A stretch of 19,625 nucleotides of DNA from an uncultured Bacilli bacterium (GTDB lineage: Bacteria > Bacillota_I > Bacilli_A > RF39 > UBA660), in the NCBI GenBank assembly GCA_934120265.1, contig CAKOTU010000018.1, forward strand, positions 1 through 19,625. The letters are read 5' to 3'. The translations under genes and the position numbers were made by a program. Under the pieces are notes generated by a model. That model made no database searches. It was not told the DNA's origin and saw only the letters and a list, made by a program, of their open reading frames with translations. Positions 1 to 6,638 of this stretch are shown in pieces. Numbering within the stretch: position 1 is the first letter of the stretch; the number at the start of each line of letters is the position of its first letter.

Positions 1-281
1 TTATTATTAGAAAACTTACTAACAACTTCTTTATCATTATTTAACAAAATTTTAGGTACAGCAACATTTTCTTCATACAAATAACGTTGTAACTCAACGG
101 TTTGTATTAAATACTTAAGGTGTCCATATGAAAATTTTTCTAAGCTTAACTCTTTTAAAACATATAATTTATTATTACTACTTTCAATTAAGTATTTTTC
201 GTTAAGCCATCCACCAGATAAAGTATCTACTTTTAATATTGGTATTCCATAACTCTTTAAAACCTCATCAATAAGATTCAT
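1..281 (-). CDS. Partial phosphotransferase (APH/choline-kinase-like fold), N-terminal part
   Basis: The gene starts at ATG 281-279 and runs off the left edge, so only about 93 N-terminal residues are visible. A beta-rich N-lobe can be read: SGGWLNEKYLIE (about residues 22-33) resembles the glycine-containing loop, and YVLKEL (about 40-45) carries the Lys that in this fold contacts ATP phosphates. A helix and VAVPKILLN follow, as in the aminoglycoside phosphotransferase, CotS and homoserine-kinase-like group. The catalytic loop (HGD-type) would lie outside the window, so the substrate cannot be stated. The start lies 1 nt after the rel stop codon, so the two genes are almost certainly co-transcribed and translationally coupled. 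Fold assignment is inference from a short N-terminus. Confidence 0.6.
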   Translation of the reverse strand, partial: MNLIDEVLKSYGIPILKVDTLSGGWLNEKYLIESSNNKLYVLKELSLEKFSYGHLKYLIQTVELQRYLYEENVAVPKILLNNDKEVVSKFSNN

Positions 282-282
282 A

Positions 283-1725
283 TTAATTTCCTTTTCTAAA
301 TTCCTTAATTTTACGTTTTGCTTTTGTAGTTTGTACTTTATCAAGCCATTCCTCTCTTGGCCCGTATGATAATACATCTGTAATAATTCTAACTCTATCT
401 TTTGTTTTTAATTCATGTTCTGGATCGACAACTTTATCATTTACAACTGCTGATACCATAGTATTACCTAAATTAGAATGAATTTTATATGCAAAATCAA
501 TTGCAGTTGCACCTTTAGGAAGCTCTACTATATCTCCTTTTGTTGTATATACATATATTTTGTCTGAAAATAATTCTGACTTTACTTGGTGAACAAATTC
601 TTGATTATCACCAAACACTCTATTGATCTCAACTAGAGATTTAAAAAATTGATACTTTTGTTTCAAATCTTCTTGCATAACATCTCTTGCATTGCCTTTT
701 TGAATATCCCAATAAGCAGTAAGTCCAAAAGATGCAATCTTATCCATGCCAAAAGTTCTAATCTGTGTTTGTACTAATCTTTCCTCAGGTCCAAATACTG
801 TTGTATGCAAACTACTATACATATTTGTCTTAGGGTTACATATATAATCCTTAAATTTATCATTTATTGGATGATATTTTGAATGTATAGAACCTAATGT
901 AAAATAACAATTTGCGATTGAATCAACCATTATTTTTAATGATAATAAATCATGAATATCTGAAAGTTTATGTCCTTGTTCTAATCTTTTATATATCCCA
1001 TAAATATTTTTTGTTCTTACTTTTATGTCATGTGGTATATCTTGATTAGTAAGTATGGAATTTATCGTAGTAAGCATTTCATTTAAGCAATGTCTACTAT
1101 CATCTTCAACTCTTAGTTTGATTTCTTCTATTCTTTTATATTTATCTGGATATAAATATTTAAGAGATAAATCTTCTAATTCTGATTTAATTCTATATGC
1201 TCCTATATAATAAGCAAGTGGTACAAATATATCCATTGTTTCCATAGAATTTTCCTTTTGTTTGAATTCAGACTTAAATTGTAATGTTCTCATATTGTGT
1301 AATCTATCAGCTAATTTAATAATAATTATTCTAACATCTTCTGTAATGCCAGTAATTATTTTTCTAGTATTAGCCAGATTTTGTTCTTCCTTAGTTGAAA
1401 AATTCATTTTAGCAAGCTTTGTTACACCATCTACTAAATTAGCTATCTCCTGATTAAAATCATGTGCTATATCTTCTTTTGTTATTTTAGTGTCCTCAAT
1501 AGTATCATGTAAAAGTCCTGCACAAACTGTATCTTTATCCGCATGCATTTCTGCTAAAATATAAGCTACATTTAAAGGATGAATTATATACGGTTCTCCA
1601 CTTTGCCTATACTGACCTTCATGTAGTGTTTTCGCATAATCATATGCTTTTTTGATAATCTCTACTTCGGTAGGATTATATTTTCTTACTTCATCTAATA
1701 ATTTTTCTAACGTAATATTTTCCAT
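283..1725 (-). CDS. rel: Rel-family (p)ppGpp hydrolase/synthetase, short form with altered synthetase site
   Basis: This is a 480-residue RelA/SpoT homologue that controls the alarmone (p)ppGpp in the cytoplasm. The N-terminal HD hydrolase domain is complete: R40 and H49 (QYRQSGEPYIIHP), H73-D74 and E77-D78 (LLHDTIED), D140 and N144 (KLADRLHNMRT). The synthetase domain (about 230-345) is recognisable (IYGIYKR, FKDYICNPKTNMYSSLHTTV), but the usual Glu of E-V-Q-I-R-T is Gln (Q319, codon CAA), the following M-H is M-D, E-Y-G is S-F-G and A-A-H-W is T-A-Y-W. A TGS domain follows (about 388-450), and the protein stops about 30 residues later, so the helical, zinc-finger/RIS and ACT modules of full-length Rel (about 730 residues) are absent. 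RBS GGAGGTG lies 5 nt before ATG. Family assignment is firm. Loss of synthesis is inference. Confidence 0.93.
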   Translation of the reverse strand: MENITLEKLLDEVRKYNPTEVEIIKKAYDYAKTLHEGQYRQSGEPYIIHPLNVAYILAEMHADKDTVCAGLLHDTIEDTKITKEDIAHDFNQEIANLVDGVTKLAKMNFSTKEEQNLANTRKIITGITEDVRIIIIKLADRLHNMRTLQFKSEFKQKENSMETMDIFVPLAYYIGAYRIKSELEDLSLKYLYPDKYKRIEEIKLRVEDDSRHCLNEMLTTINSILTNQDIPHDIKVRTKNIYGIYKRLEQGHKLSDIHDLLSLKIMVDSIANCYFTLGSIHSKYHPINDKFKDYICNPKTNMYSSLHTTVFGPEERLVQTQIRTFGMDKIASFGLTAYWDIQKGNARDVMQEDLKQKYQFFKSLVEINRVFGDNQEFVHQVKSELFSDKIYVYTTKGDIVELPKGATAIDFAYKIHSNLGNTMVSAVVNDKVVDPEHELKTKDRVRIITDVLSYGPREEWLDKVQTTKAKRKIKEFRKGN

Positions 1726-1744
1726 CTAAACACCTCCAACTAAC

Positions 1745-1782
1745 AAAAAAGCGGCATAAAACAATTAATGTTTTACTACCGC
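1745..1782 (-). terminator. Attenuator-type terminator upstream of rel
   Basis: On the minus strand, a GCGG...TAAAACA arm (1782-1769) pairs with TGTTTTATGCCGC (1763-1751), giving a GC-capped stem with one small bulge, followed directly by six T (1750-1745). It sits between the rel promoter and the rel start codon, and its 5' arm and loop contain the last codons and the stop of the leader peptide. The same 5' arm (GTAGTAAAAC, 1779-1770) can alternatively pair with GTTTTA (1847-1842) plus CTAC (1837-1834) at the leader start codon, with a 4-nt bulge, which would be an antiterminator. Confidence 0.8.
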
Positions 1783-1842
1783 AATTTTCCCGCAAGAAAA
1801 GAAGAAGTGATAATTTTTAAATATGGTATTAATGTAGTTCAT
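1765..1842 (-). CDS. Leader peptide of the rel attenuator (25 codons)
   Basis: A short reading frame lies between the rel promoter and the rel terminator hairpin. It has a strong ribosome binding site (GAGGGGGAG, 1858-1850) 7 nt before ATG 1842-1840. The peptide begins MNYINTIFKNY, continues HFFFS and ends CGKIAVVKH, with stop TAA at 1767-1765 inside the loop of the terminator. The codons from GCG (Ala) onward form the 5' arm of that terminator. Three consecutive Phe codons preceded by His lie about six codons upstream of the hairpin. This arrangement is what is expected of translation-coupled transcription attenuation. The identity of the sensed signal (charged tRNA, ribosome inhibitor, general translation rate) is not determined by the sequence. 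Confidence 0.75.
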   Translation of the reverse strand: MNYINTIFKNYHFFFSCGKIAVVKH

Positions 1843-1874
1843 AAAACCACTCCCCCTCAACTAAATTTAAATTA

Positions 1875-1902
1875 ATTCTACCACTTTAAAATTCTTTGTC
1901 AA
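1875..1902 (-). promoter_or_regulatory. Promoter of the leader peptide-rel operon
   Basis: TTGACA (1902-1897) and TAGAAT (1880-1875) are separated by 16 nt, with TGG directly before the -10 (extended TGn). Transcription would start near 1868, just upstream of the leader-peptide ribosome binding site. Confidence 0.8.
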
Positions 1903-1908
1903 CCACTT

Positions 1909-1989
1909 TTGACAAATTTTTCCATTTTTAAATAAACTTGCGGTTTATATATGGTTTTATTTGCAAACTGAAACATAATAGTCTATTAT
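1909..1989 (+). promoter_or_regulatory. Candidate promoters of the methyltransferase gene
   Basis: Two sigma-A-like candidates face right. TTGACA at 1909-1914 has a weaker TAAACT 18 nt later (1933-1938). TTGCAA at 1961-1966 has TATTAT 17 nt later (1984-1989), which would leave a leader of only about 10 nt. The upstream TTGACAA forms an inverted repeat with the TTGTCAA (1896-1902) that carries the -35 of the divergent rel promoter, so the two transcription units may compete or share an operator. Confidence 0.5.
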
Positions 1990-2005
1990 ATTTATAGGTG
2001 ATTTT

Positions 2006-2788
2006 ATGAACGAAAAGAATTTGATAGATTATTATAATAAATTTAATGAAGATAAAAGATTAACAAGAAGACATGGTATTGTCGAATATGAAACAGCTAT
2101 GAAATATATGCATAAATATTTAAAAAAGATAGATAATCCTAAAATATGTGATATTGGTGCTGGCACTGGAAAATATTCTATTGCGCTTGCTAATGAAGGA
2201 TATGATGTTACCGCTGTTGAACTAGTTAAACATAATTTAATGACTTTAAAAAAGAATAGCAATAAAGTTACTGCTATTTTAGGAAACGCTACTAATTTAA
2301 AGATGTTAAAAGATAATACCTTTGATATGGTATTATTATTTGGACCTATGTATCACTTAATATCTGATGATGATAAGATTAAAGCTCTAAATGAAGCCAA
2401 AAGAATTACTAAGCAAGGTGGATATATATTAATAAGCTATTATATGAATGAGTATGCGCTTATTAAGCATGGCTTTATCAATAGAAATATAAAAGATTCT
2501 TTAAAGAATAATTTAATAGATGAAAAGTTTCATATTACACCTAAAGATGATGATCTATATAGCATGGTTAGATTAGAAGATATTAATAAATATAAGAAAA
2601 TTACTGATCTAAAAAGAGTTAAAATATTAGCGCAAGACGGTCCTACTGATTACATAAGAAGAAGTATAAATGAACTTGATGAAGAGGAATTTGACTTATA
2701 TTTAAAATATCATTTATCTATATGTGAAAGAAAAGAACTCTTAGGTGCTTCATCTCATGTTTTAGACATACTAAAAAAGGAAAGTTAG
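2006..2788 (+). CDS. Class I SAM-dependent methyltransferase
   Basis: A 260-residue Rossmann-fold methyltransferase. Motif I is ICDIGAGTGKYSIALA (about residues 47-62), followed by the acidic end of beta-2 in VTAVEL (about 69-74), an acidic turn and strand in DMVLLFGPMYHL (about 107-118) and the post-I segment GGYILISYY (about 138-146). The C-terminal about 100 residues are helical and charged and probably form the substrate part. The FGPMYHL signature occurs in many uncharacterised Firmicutes methyltransferases, so the acceptor (small molecule, RNA or protein) cannot be named. ATG 2006 follows AGGTGA. The gene stands alone, is divergent from rel, and converges on the metallophosphoesterase gene, with its stop TAG inside the shared terminator loop. 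Confidence 0.85.
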   Translation: MNEKNLIDYYNKFNEDKRLTRRHGIVEYETAMKYMHKYLKKIDNPKICDIGAGTGKYSIALANEGYDVTAVELVKHNLMTLKKNSNKVTAILGNATNLKMLKDNTFDMVLLFGPMYHLISDDDKIKALNEAKRITKQGGYILISYYMNEYALIKHGFINRNIKDSLKNNLIDEKFHITPKDDDLYSMVRLEDINKYKKITDLKRVKILAQDGPTDYIRRSINELDEEEFDLYLKYHLSICERKELLGASSHVLDILKKES

Positions 2789-2802
2789 CTTTCCTTTTTT
2801 AG
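2771..2802. terminator. Bidirectional terminator between convergent genes
   Basis: A perfect 14-bp inverted repeat (arms 2771-2784 and 2789-2802) has A6/T6 outer tracts and the 4-nt loop TTAG. It works on both strands. The plus-strand TAG (2786-2788) and minus-strand TAA (2787-2785) stop codons both lie in the loop. Confidence 0.9.
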
Positions 2803-3615
2803 TTCAATTAACACAACTTCTGGTTTAAATAAAAAGTCTAAGTTATTTATTCTGCTAGCGTGAGATAGTTTTGTCACACCAGAAGAAACAACAATATTGA
2901 TAGTATCTTTAACAATATGTCCGTAAGCGTCGTTAAGAAAAAATCTTTTTTTATCTGGGCTAATAAATACTCTATTCTTTAGATATTTTTGAAATATTGT
3001 AGGAGTCATTCCACCATGTGTATGACCACATAATACTAAATCAATGTTTTTAAGATTTTCAATCACATCACTTTGAGTAACCATTAACGGACTATGACAT
3101 AATAAAATATTATAATTTTTATCACTAATTTTTTTTATGTTATTAAATTGACTTACAAAATCCTTACTATTTTCTCCATCTTCATAATAATAATTAAATC
3201 CAAGATTTAATCCTATAAAACAAATATCATCTATAACTTTAGTTTCATTATCCAACAAATAAACATTTCTAATACGTTTTATTTTATTAAATAGTTCTTC
3301 ATTATAAAAATATGTCTTTTCTTTTCCTTTAATAGTAATATCATGATTACCAAGTGATAATATAACTTTTCCTATCTTTGAAAGTTTCTTTAGAAAGAAA
3401 ACAAATAAATCCTCTTCTAAAACTTTAGCTTCGTCTATAAAATCTCCAGTTATGCAAATATAATTAGGATCTAAGATTTTAATCTGATTATAAATACTTT
3501 CTAATTTGTTTAAATCATGACGACTATAATAATGTATATCAGAAATTAAAACTATTTTCTTATTAATTATACTTTTAATTTCATAGTTAGTTATTTTTAT
3601 GTTTGCCACTTTCAT
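2785..3615 (-). CDS. Metallophosphoesterase (calcineurin-like, YkuE-type)
   Basis: A 276-residue calcineurin-like phosphoesterase with the full two-metal motif set: SDIH (D26, H28), GDF (D58), GNHD (N90, H91), an LCHSP histidine and the terminal CGHTHGG. It closely follows the layout of YkuE-like enzymes, whose substrates vary (nucleotides, lipid head groups), so the reaction is a phosphoester hydrolysis of unknown substrate. No clear signal peptide is seen. The gene overlaps the end of tgt by 29 nt and is its downstream operon partner. ATG 3615 is only 2 nt after AGGAG. The GTG at 3609, two codons later, has a better 8-nt spacing, so the true start may be 3609. Confidence 0.87.
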   Translation of the reverse strand: MKVANIKITNYEIKSIINKKIVLISDIHYYSRHDLNKLESIYNQIKILDPNYICITGDFIDEAKVLEEDLFVFFLKKLSKIGKVILSLGNHDITIKGKEKTYFYNEELFNKIKRIRNVYLLDNETKVIDDICFIGLNLGFNYYYEDGENSKDFVSQFNNIKKISDKNYNILLCHSPLMVTQSDVIENLKNIDLVLCGHTHGGMTPTIFQKYLKNRVFISPDKKRFFLNDAYGHIVKDTINIVVSSGVTKLSHASRINNLDFLFKPEVVLIELKKES

Positions 3616-4714
3616 ATCTCCTCATAAAATTTTCTTTATATCCTAAAAAACTATCATTTTTAATAGATTCTCTTATTTCTTCAGTTAATCTAATTAAAAA
3701 TCTAATATTATGTATTGAAAGTAATCTAGCCCCAAAAGTTTCATTACTAGTTATTAAATGGCGAATATATGCTCTAGTATAGTTTTTACAAGCATAGCAA
3801 TCACAATCACTTTCAATTGGTGTAAAATCTTCCTTATATTTAGCATTTTTGATATTCATTTTACCATCTCGTGTGAAAGCATTGCCATGACGAGCAATAC
3901 GAGTTGGTAAAACGCAGTCAAACATATCAATACCACGTTCAACACCCTCTAAAATATCGATTGGTTCTCCTACTCCCATTAAATATCTTGGTTTATCTAT
4001 TGGAAGATAACGAATACCATCTTCTACCATTTTATACATTACATCTTTACCTTCACCAACACTAGTACCACCGATACTATATCCATCAAAACCTATTTTA
4101 ACAGTTTCTTTGGCGCTATATTCACGAAGATCGGTATACTCTCCTCCTTGAACTATACCAAATAGAGATTGACGATCATTATTAAATACTTCTTTACCAC
4201 GACGGGCCCATCTTAATGTTCTTTCTGTACTTCTTTTCGCATATTCATAGCTAGCTGGATATGGAATACATTCATCAAAACTCATTGCAATATCACTATC
4301 TAGTTTATTTTGTACCTCAATCGAAATTTCTGGAGTTAAAAATAAATTAGAACCATCTAAGTGGCTTTTAAATTTAACTCCTTCTTCACTGATATCTTTA
4401 GGTTTAGCTAAAGAAAAAACCTGAAACCCACCACTATCAGTAAGAATTGGACCATCATAATTCATAAATTTATGTAACCCACCAGCTTTTTTGACTACAT
4501 CTGCTCCAGGACGTAACCACAAATGGTATGTATTAGATAAAATAACCGCACTATTCATTTCTTTTAATTCTTCTGGAGATAAAGTTTTTACTGTAGCTTG
4601 AGTCCCTACAGGCATAAACATCGGTGTATCATAAACTCCATAGTTAGTATGGAGTTTTCCTAGTCTTGCTTTTGTATCTTTTTCATTCTTTATTAATTCG
4701 TATTTAATTTTCAT
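3587..4714 (-). CDS. tgt: tRNA-guanine transglycosylase (queuine tRNA-ribosyltransferase)
   Basis: A 375-residue TGT, full length for the bacterial family. The enzyme swaps G34 of GUN-anticodon tRNAs (Asp, Asn, His, Tyr) for preQ1 during queuosine synthesis. Visible signatures are DSGGFQVFSL (D93, base recognition and general acid), SFDEC, the IVQGG and YSIGGTSVGE substrate loops, the nucleophile Asp region MFDCVLPTR, and the zinc site C-x-C-x-x-C (CDCYAC) followed by the His of LSIHN. RBS AGGTG lies before ATG 4714. No other queuosine gene (queA, queG, queF or a transporter) is in the window, so preQ1 supply cannot be judged here. It is first gene of the operon with the metallophosphoesterase. 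Confidence 0.97.
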   Translation of the reverse strand: MKIKYELIKNEKDTKARLGKLHTNYGVYDTPMFMPVGTQATVKTLSPEELKEMNSAVILSNTYHLWLRPGADVVKKAGGLHKFMNYDGPILTDSGGFQVFSLAKPKDISEEGVKFKSHLDGSNLFLTPEISIEVQNKLDSDIAMSFDECIPYPASYEYAKRSTERTLRWARRGKEVFNNDRQSLFGIVQGGEYTDLREYSAKETVKIGFDGYSIGGTSVGEGKDVMYKMVEDGIRYLPIDKPRYLMGVGEPIDILEGVERGIDMFDCVLPTRIARHGNAFTRDGKMNIKNAKYKEDFTPIESDCDCYACKNYTRAYIRHLITSNETFGARLLSIHNIRFLIRLTEEIRESIKNDSFLGYKENFMRRYESGKHKNN

Positions 4715-4735
4715 AACATCACCTGTTCCTTAGTA

Positions 4736-4764
4736 ATTATATATTATTTATTACAACTTAGCAA
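4736..4764 (-). promoter_or_regulatory. Promoter of tgt operon
   Basis: TTGCTA (4764-4759), a 17-nt spacer and a consensus TATAAT (4741-4736) lie about 22 nt upstream of the tgt start. Its -35 is 4 nt from the -35 of the divergent promoter at 4769. Confidence 0.7.
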
Positions 4765-4768
4765 GGTA

Positions 4769-4797
4769 TTGACAGATTAAAACTTTTACTATATAAT
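4769..4797 (+). promoter_or_regulatory. Consensus sigma-A promoter of the 166-residue gene
   Basis: Perfect TTGACA (4769-4774), 17-nt spacer and perfect TATAAT (4792-4797). With the AAGGAGGGG ribosome binding site (4811-4819), this predicts strong constitutive expression of the downstream gene. Confidence 0.9.
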
Positions 4798-4823
4798 AGC
4801 CAGTACAAAAAAGGAGGGGTTTT

Positions 4824-5324
4824 ATGAAACTAGATTTTATTAATAATGTTGTATTGCCAGAATGGATAGAAGCTTGTGATGAGGAAGAAATTGCCAGTAT
4901 CAAAAATATGGCTCAAACTCACGGAAGATATTTAAAAAGAGCCACTGATCATTCTTACGTTGTAAGAAGAAGTATTGAAATATCCAAGTCATGCAGATAT
5001 GAGAATTTCACTCCAATTCAAAAATTAATATTTATATCAAATATTGTATTTGAAGATGATGATAGATTTATACAAAAAATTAATTCATATGGTTGGACTA
5101 AAGAAAAAACCGATGCTTTAAACGCTTTAATTCTAAAAATTAAATTGCTTCAAAAAAGAAATTGTGAAATTAATTTAGACTTATCTTTAATTGAAGAAAT
5201 TAAGCGTATTGCATTTTCATGGTTCGAAATAACTAATCCAGCCATATTAATAAATCGTCTAAATGAATTATCAGTAACAAAAAAAAGAAGAAATACATTA
5301 TACAAAAAAATATTAGGTAACTAA
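4824..5324 (+). CDS. Unknown 166-residue protein
   Basis: I do not recognise a family. The product is soluble-looking, mostly helical and charged, with an acidic N-terminal third (EACDEEEIASI), a central stretch FTPIQKLIFISNIVFEDDDRF, and a basic C-terminus (SVTKKRRNTLYKKILGN). There is no signal peptide or membrane segment. It is transcribed alone from a consensus promoter and has a near-ideal ribosome binding site, so it is very likely a real, well expressed gene. It ends in a perfect 13-bp hairpin shared with the convergent murF. Codon use and AT-richness match its neighbours, so nothing suggests recent transfer. Confidence 0.8.
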   Translation: MKLDFINNVVLPEWIEACDEEEIASIKNMAQTHGRYLKRATDHSYVVRRSIEISKSCRYENFTPIQKLIFISNIVFEDDDRFIQKINSYGWTKEKTDALNALILKIKLLQKRNCEINLDLSLIEEIKRIAFSWFEITNPAILINRLNELSVTKKRRNTLYKKILGN

Positions 5325-5333
5325 TATTTTTTT
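5304..5333. terminator. Bidirectional terminator between unknown gene and murF
   Basis: A perfect 13-bp inverted repeat (5304-5316 with 5321-5333) has loop GTAA and A7/T7 outer arms. The stem is AT-only except for its top pair. The stop codons of both convergent genes (TAA 5322-5324 and TAG 5323-5321) overlap each other at the top of the 3' arm. Confidence 0.75.
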
Positions 5334-6634
5334 ATTATATAATCACGAATTTCTTCCAATTTCATTCCATGTGATCCCTTAATATATATAACAATATTTT
5401 TTAAATTAACTTTATCTAGATATTTAATTAACTCCTGGTTATTTTTAAAATTTAAGGAATACTTATTAGAACTATACTTACTTTCATTTCCAACCAATAA
5501 AGAATTATATTTATTTTTATTTAAAATATGCCCTATTTTTTTATGTATTTTTTTACTATATTTACCAAGTTCTAAAATATCTCCAAATATTACTAGTTTA
5601 TCTTCGCTATATTGTTTTAATTGTTCGATTCCAGATGTAAACGATTCATATGAGCAATTATAACAATCATCTATTAAAATTATATTACTAGATAGTTTTA
5701 ATACATTATTGCGATGTTTAACTGGCTTATATTCTTCTATACTACTAATAATATCTTCTATATTTACCCCATATCTAATTCCAATAGCTATTGCTAGTAA
5801 AATATTAGTTATTAAAGCTTTGTTAGGAATATTAAAAACAATATTATGTGTTCTACCACTATATCTTATATTAAAATATAACTTATTTTGAGTTGTTATA
5901 ATGTTGGTTGCGACTAAATCATTATTATTTCCTATACCAACTTTATATTTGTTTTTATACTTAATCTTATTTAGATATTTATCATCACCATTTATAAACA
6001 GAGTACCATTTTCCATACCATCAAGTATTTCACTTTTAGCTTTTAAAATATTTTTTTTGCTTTTTAAATAACCTATATGTGAAGTTCCTATATTGGTAAT
6101 TATTGCATCATTTGGTTTTATTATTTTTGATAAATAACTTATTTCTTTCAAATGATTCATTCCTAATTCTAATACACAAATATCATAGCTTTCATCTAGA
6201 TTAAATAAAGTGATTGGTACTCCTATTTCATTATTCATATTACCTTCTGTTTTTAGTACTTTGTACTTCTTTTCTAATATCGTAGAAATAAGTTCTTTAG
6301 TAGTTGTCTTACCTACACTGCCAGTAATAGCTACCACACTTTTATCAATATTTCTTTCTCTTATTTCTAATCCTAATAATCCTATAGCATCAATCACATT
6401 ATCAACCTTAATGATACTAACCGTTTTATCAATAATATCTTTTTCAGTAATGATTAACTTAGCTCCATTTTCTATAGCCTCATCTATATATTTGTACCCA
6501 TTATTAATTGCTACAAAGCAATCACCAGCAACTATCTTTTTACTATCAACTTTAAATTTACCTTCTAATATTTCATTATTTTCTTTTGATACCAACTTAC
6601 CATTTATCAAAGAACATATATATTCATAACTCAC
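5321..6634 (-). CDS. murF: UDP-MurNAc-tripeptide--D-alanyl-D-alanine ligase
   Basis: MurF adds D-Ala-D-Ala to the UDP-MurNAc-tripeptide, the last cytoplasmic step of the peptidoglycan nucleotide precursor. The three-domain Mur ligase layout is visible: an N-terminal UDP-binding part (FKVDSKKIVAGDCFVAI), the ATPase P-loop AITGSVGKTTTKEL, GNMNNEIGVP and ELGMNH, the acidic/His block NDAIITNIGTSHIGYL, and the C-terminal domain LIDDCYNCSYESF with GDILELG. Length (about 437 residues) is normal. I chose GTG 6634 because GGAAGTGAT lies 7 nt upstream. An earlier GTG at 6649 adds 5 residues but has no ribosome binding site and overlaps the upstream gene. It is the last gene of a run with the glutamine amidotransferase-like gene. 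Confidence 0.95.
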   Translation of the reverse strand: MSYEYICSLINGKLVSKENNEILEGKFKVDSKKIVAGDCFVAINNGYKYIDEAIENGAKLIITEKDIIDKTVSIIKVDNVIDAIGLLGLEIRERNIDKSVVAITGSVGKTTTKELISTILEKKYKVLKTEGNMNNEIGVPITLFNLDESYDICVLELGMNHLKEISYLSKIIKPNDAIITNIGTSHIGYLKSKKNILKAKSEILDGMENGTLFINGDDKYLNKIKYKNKYKVGIGNNNDLVATNIITTQNKLYFNIRYSGRTHNIVFNIPNKALITNILLAIAIGIRYGVNIEDIISSIEEYKPVKHRNNVLKLSSNIILIDDCYNCSYESFTSGIEQLKQYSEDKLVIFGDILELGKYSKKIHKKIGHILNKNKYNSLLVGNESKYSSNKYSLNFKNNQELIKYLDKVNLKNIVIYIKGSHGMKLEEIRDYIIKKY

Positions 6635-6638
6635 TTTA

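Noticed and set aside
1262..1453. Plus-strand frame antisense to rel
   Set aside because: Shadow of the rel hydrolase domain; no ribosome binding site or promoter.
4715..4735. preQ1 riboswitch before tgt
   Set aside because: Only about 20 nt lie between the predicted transcription start and the RBS/start codon, too short for a preQ1 aptamer.
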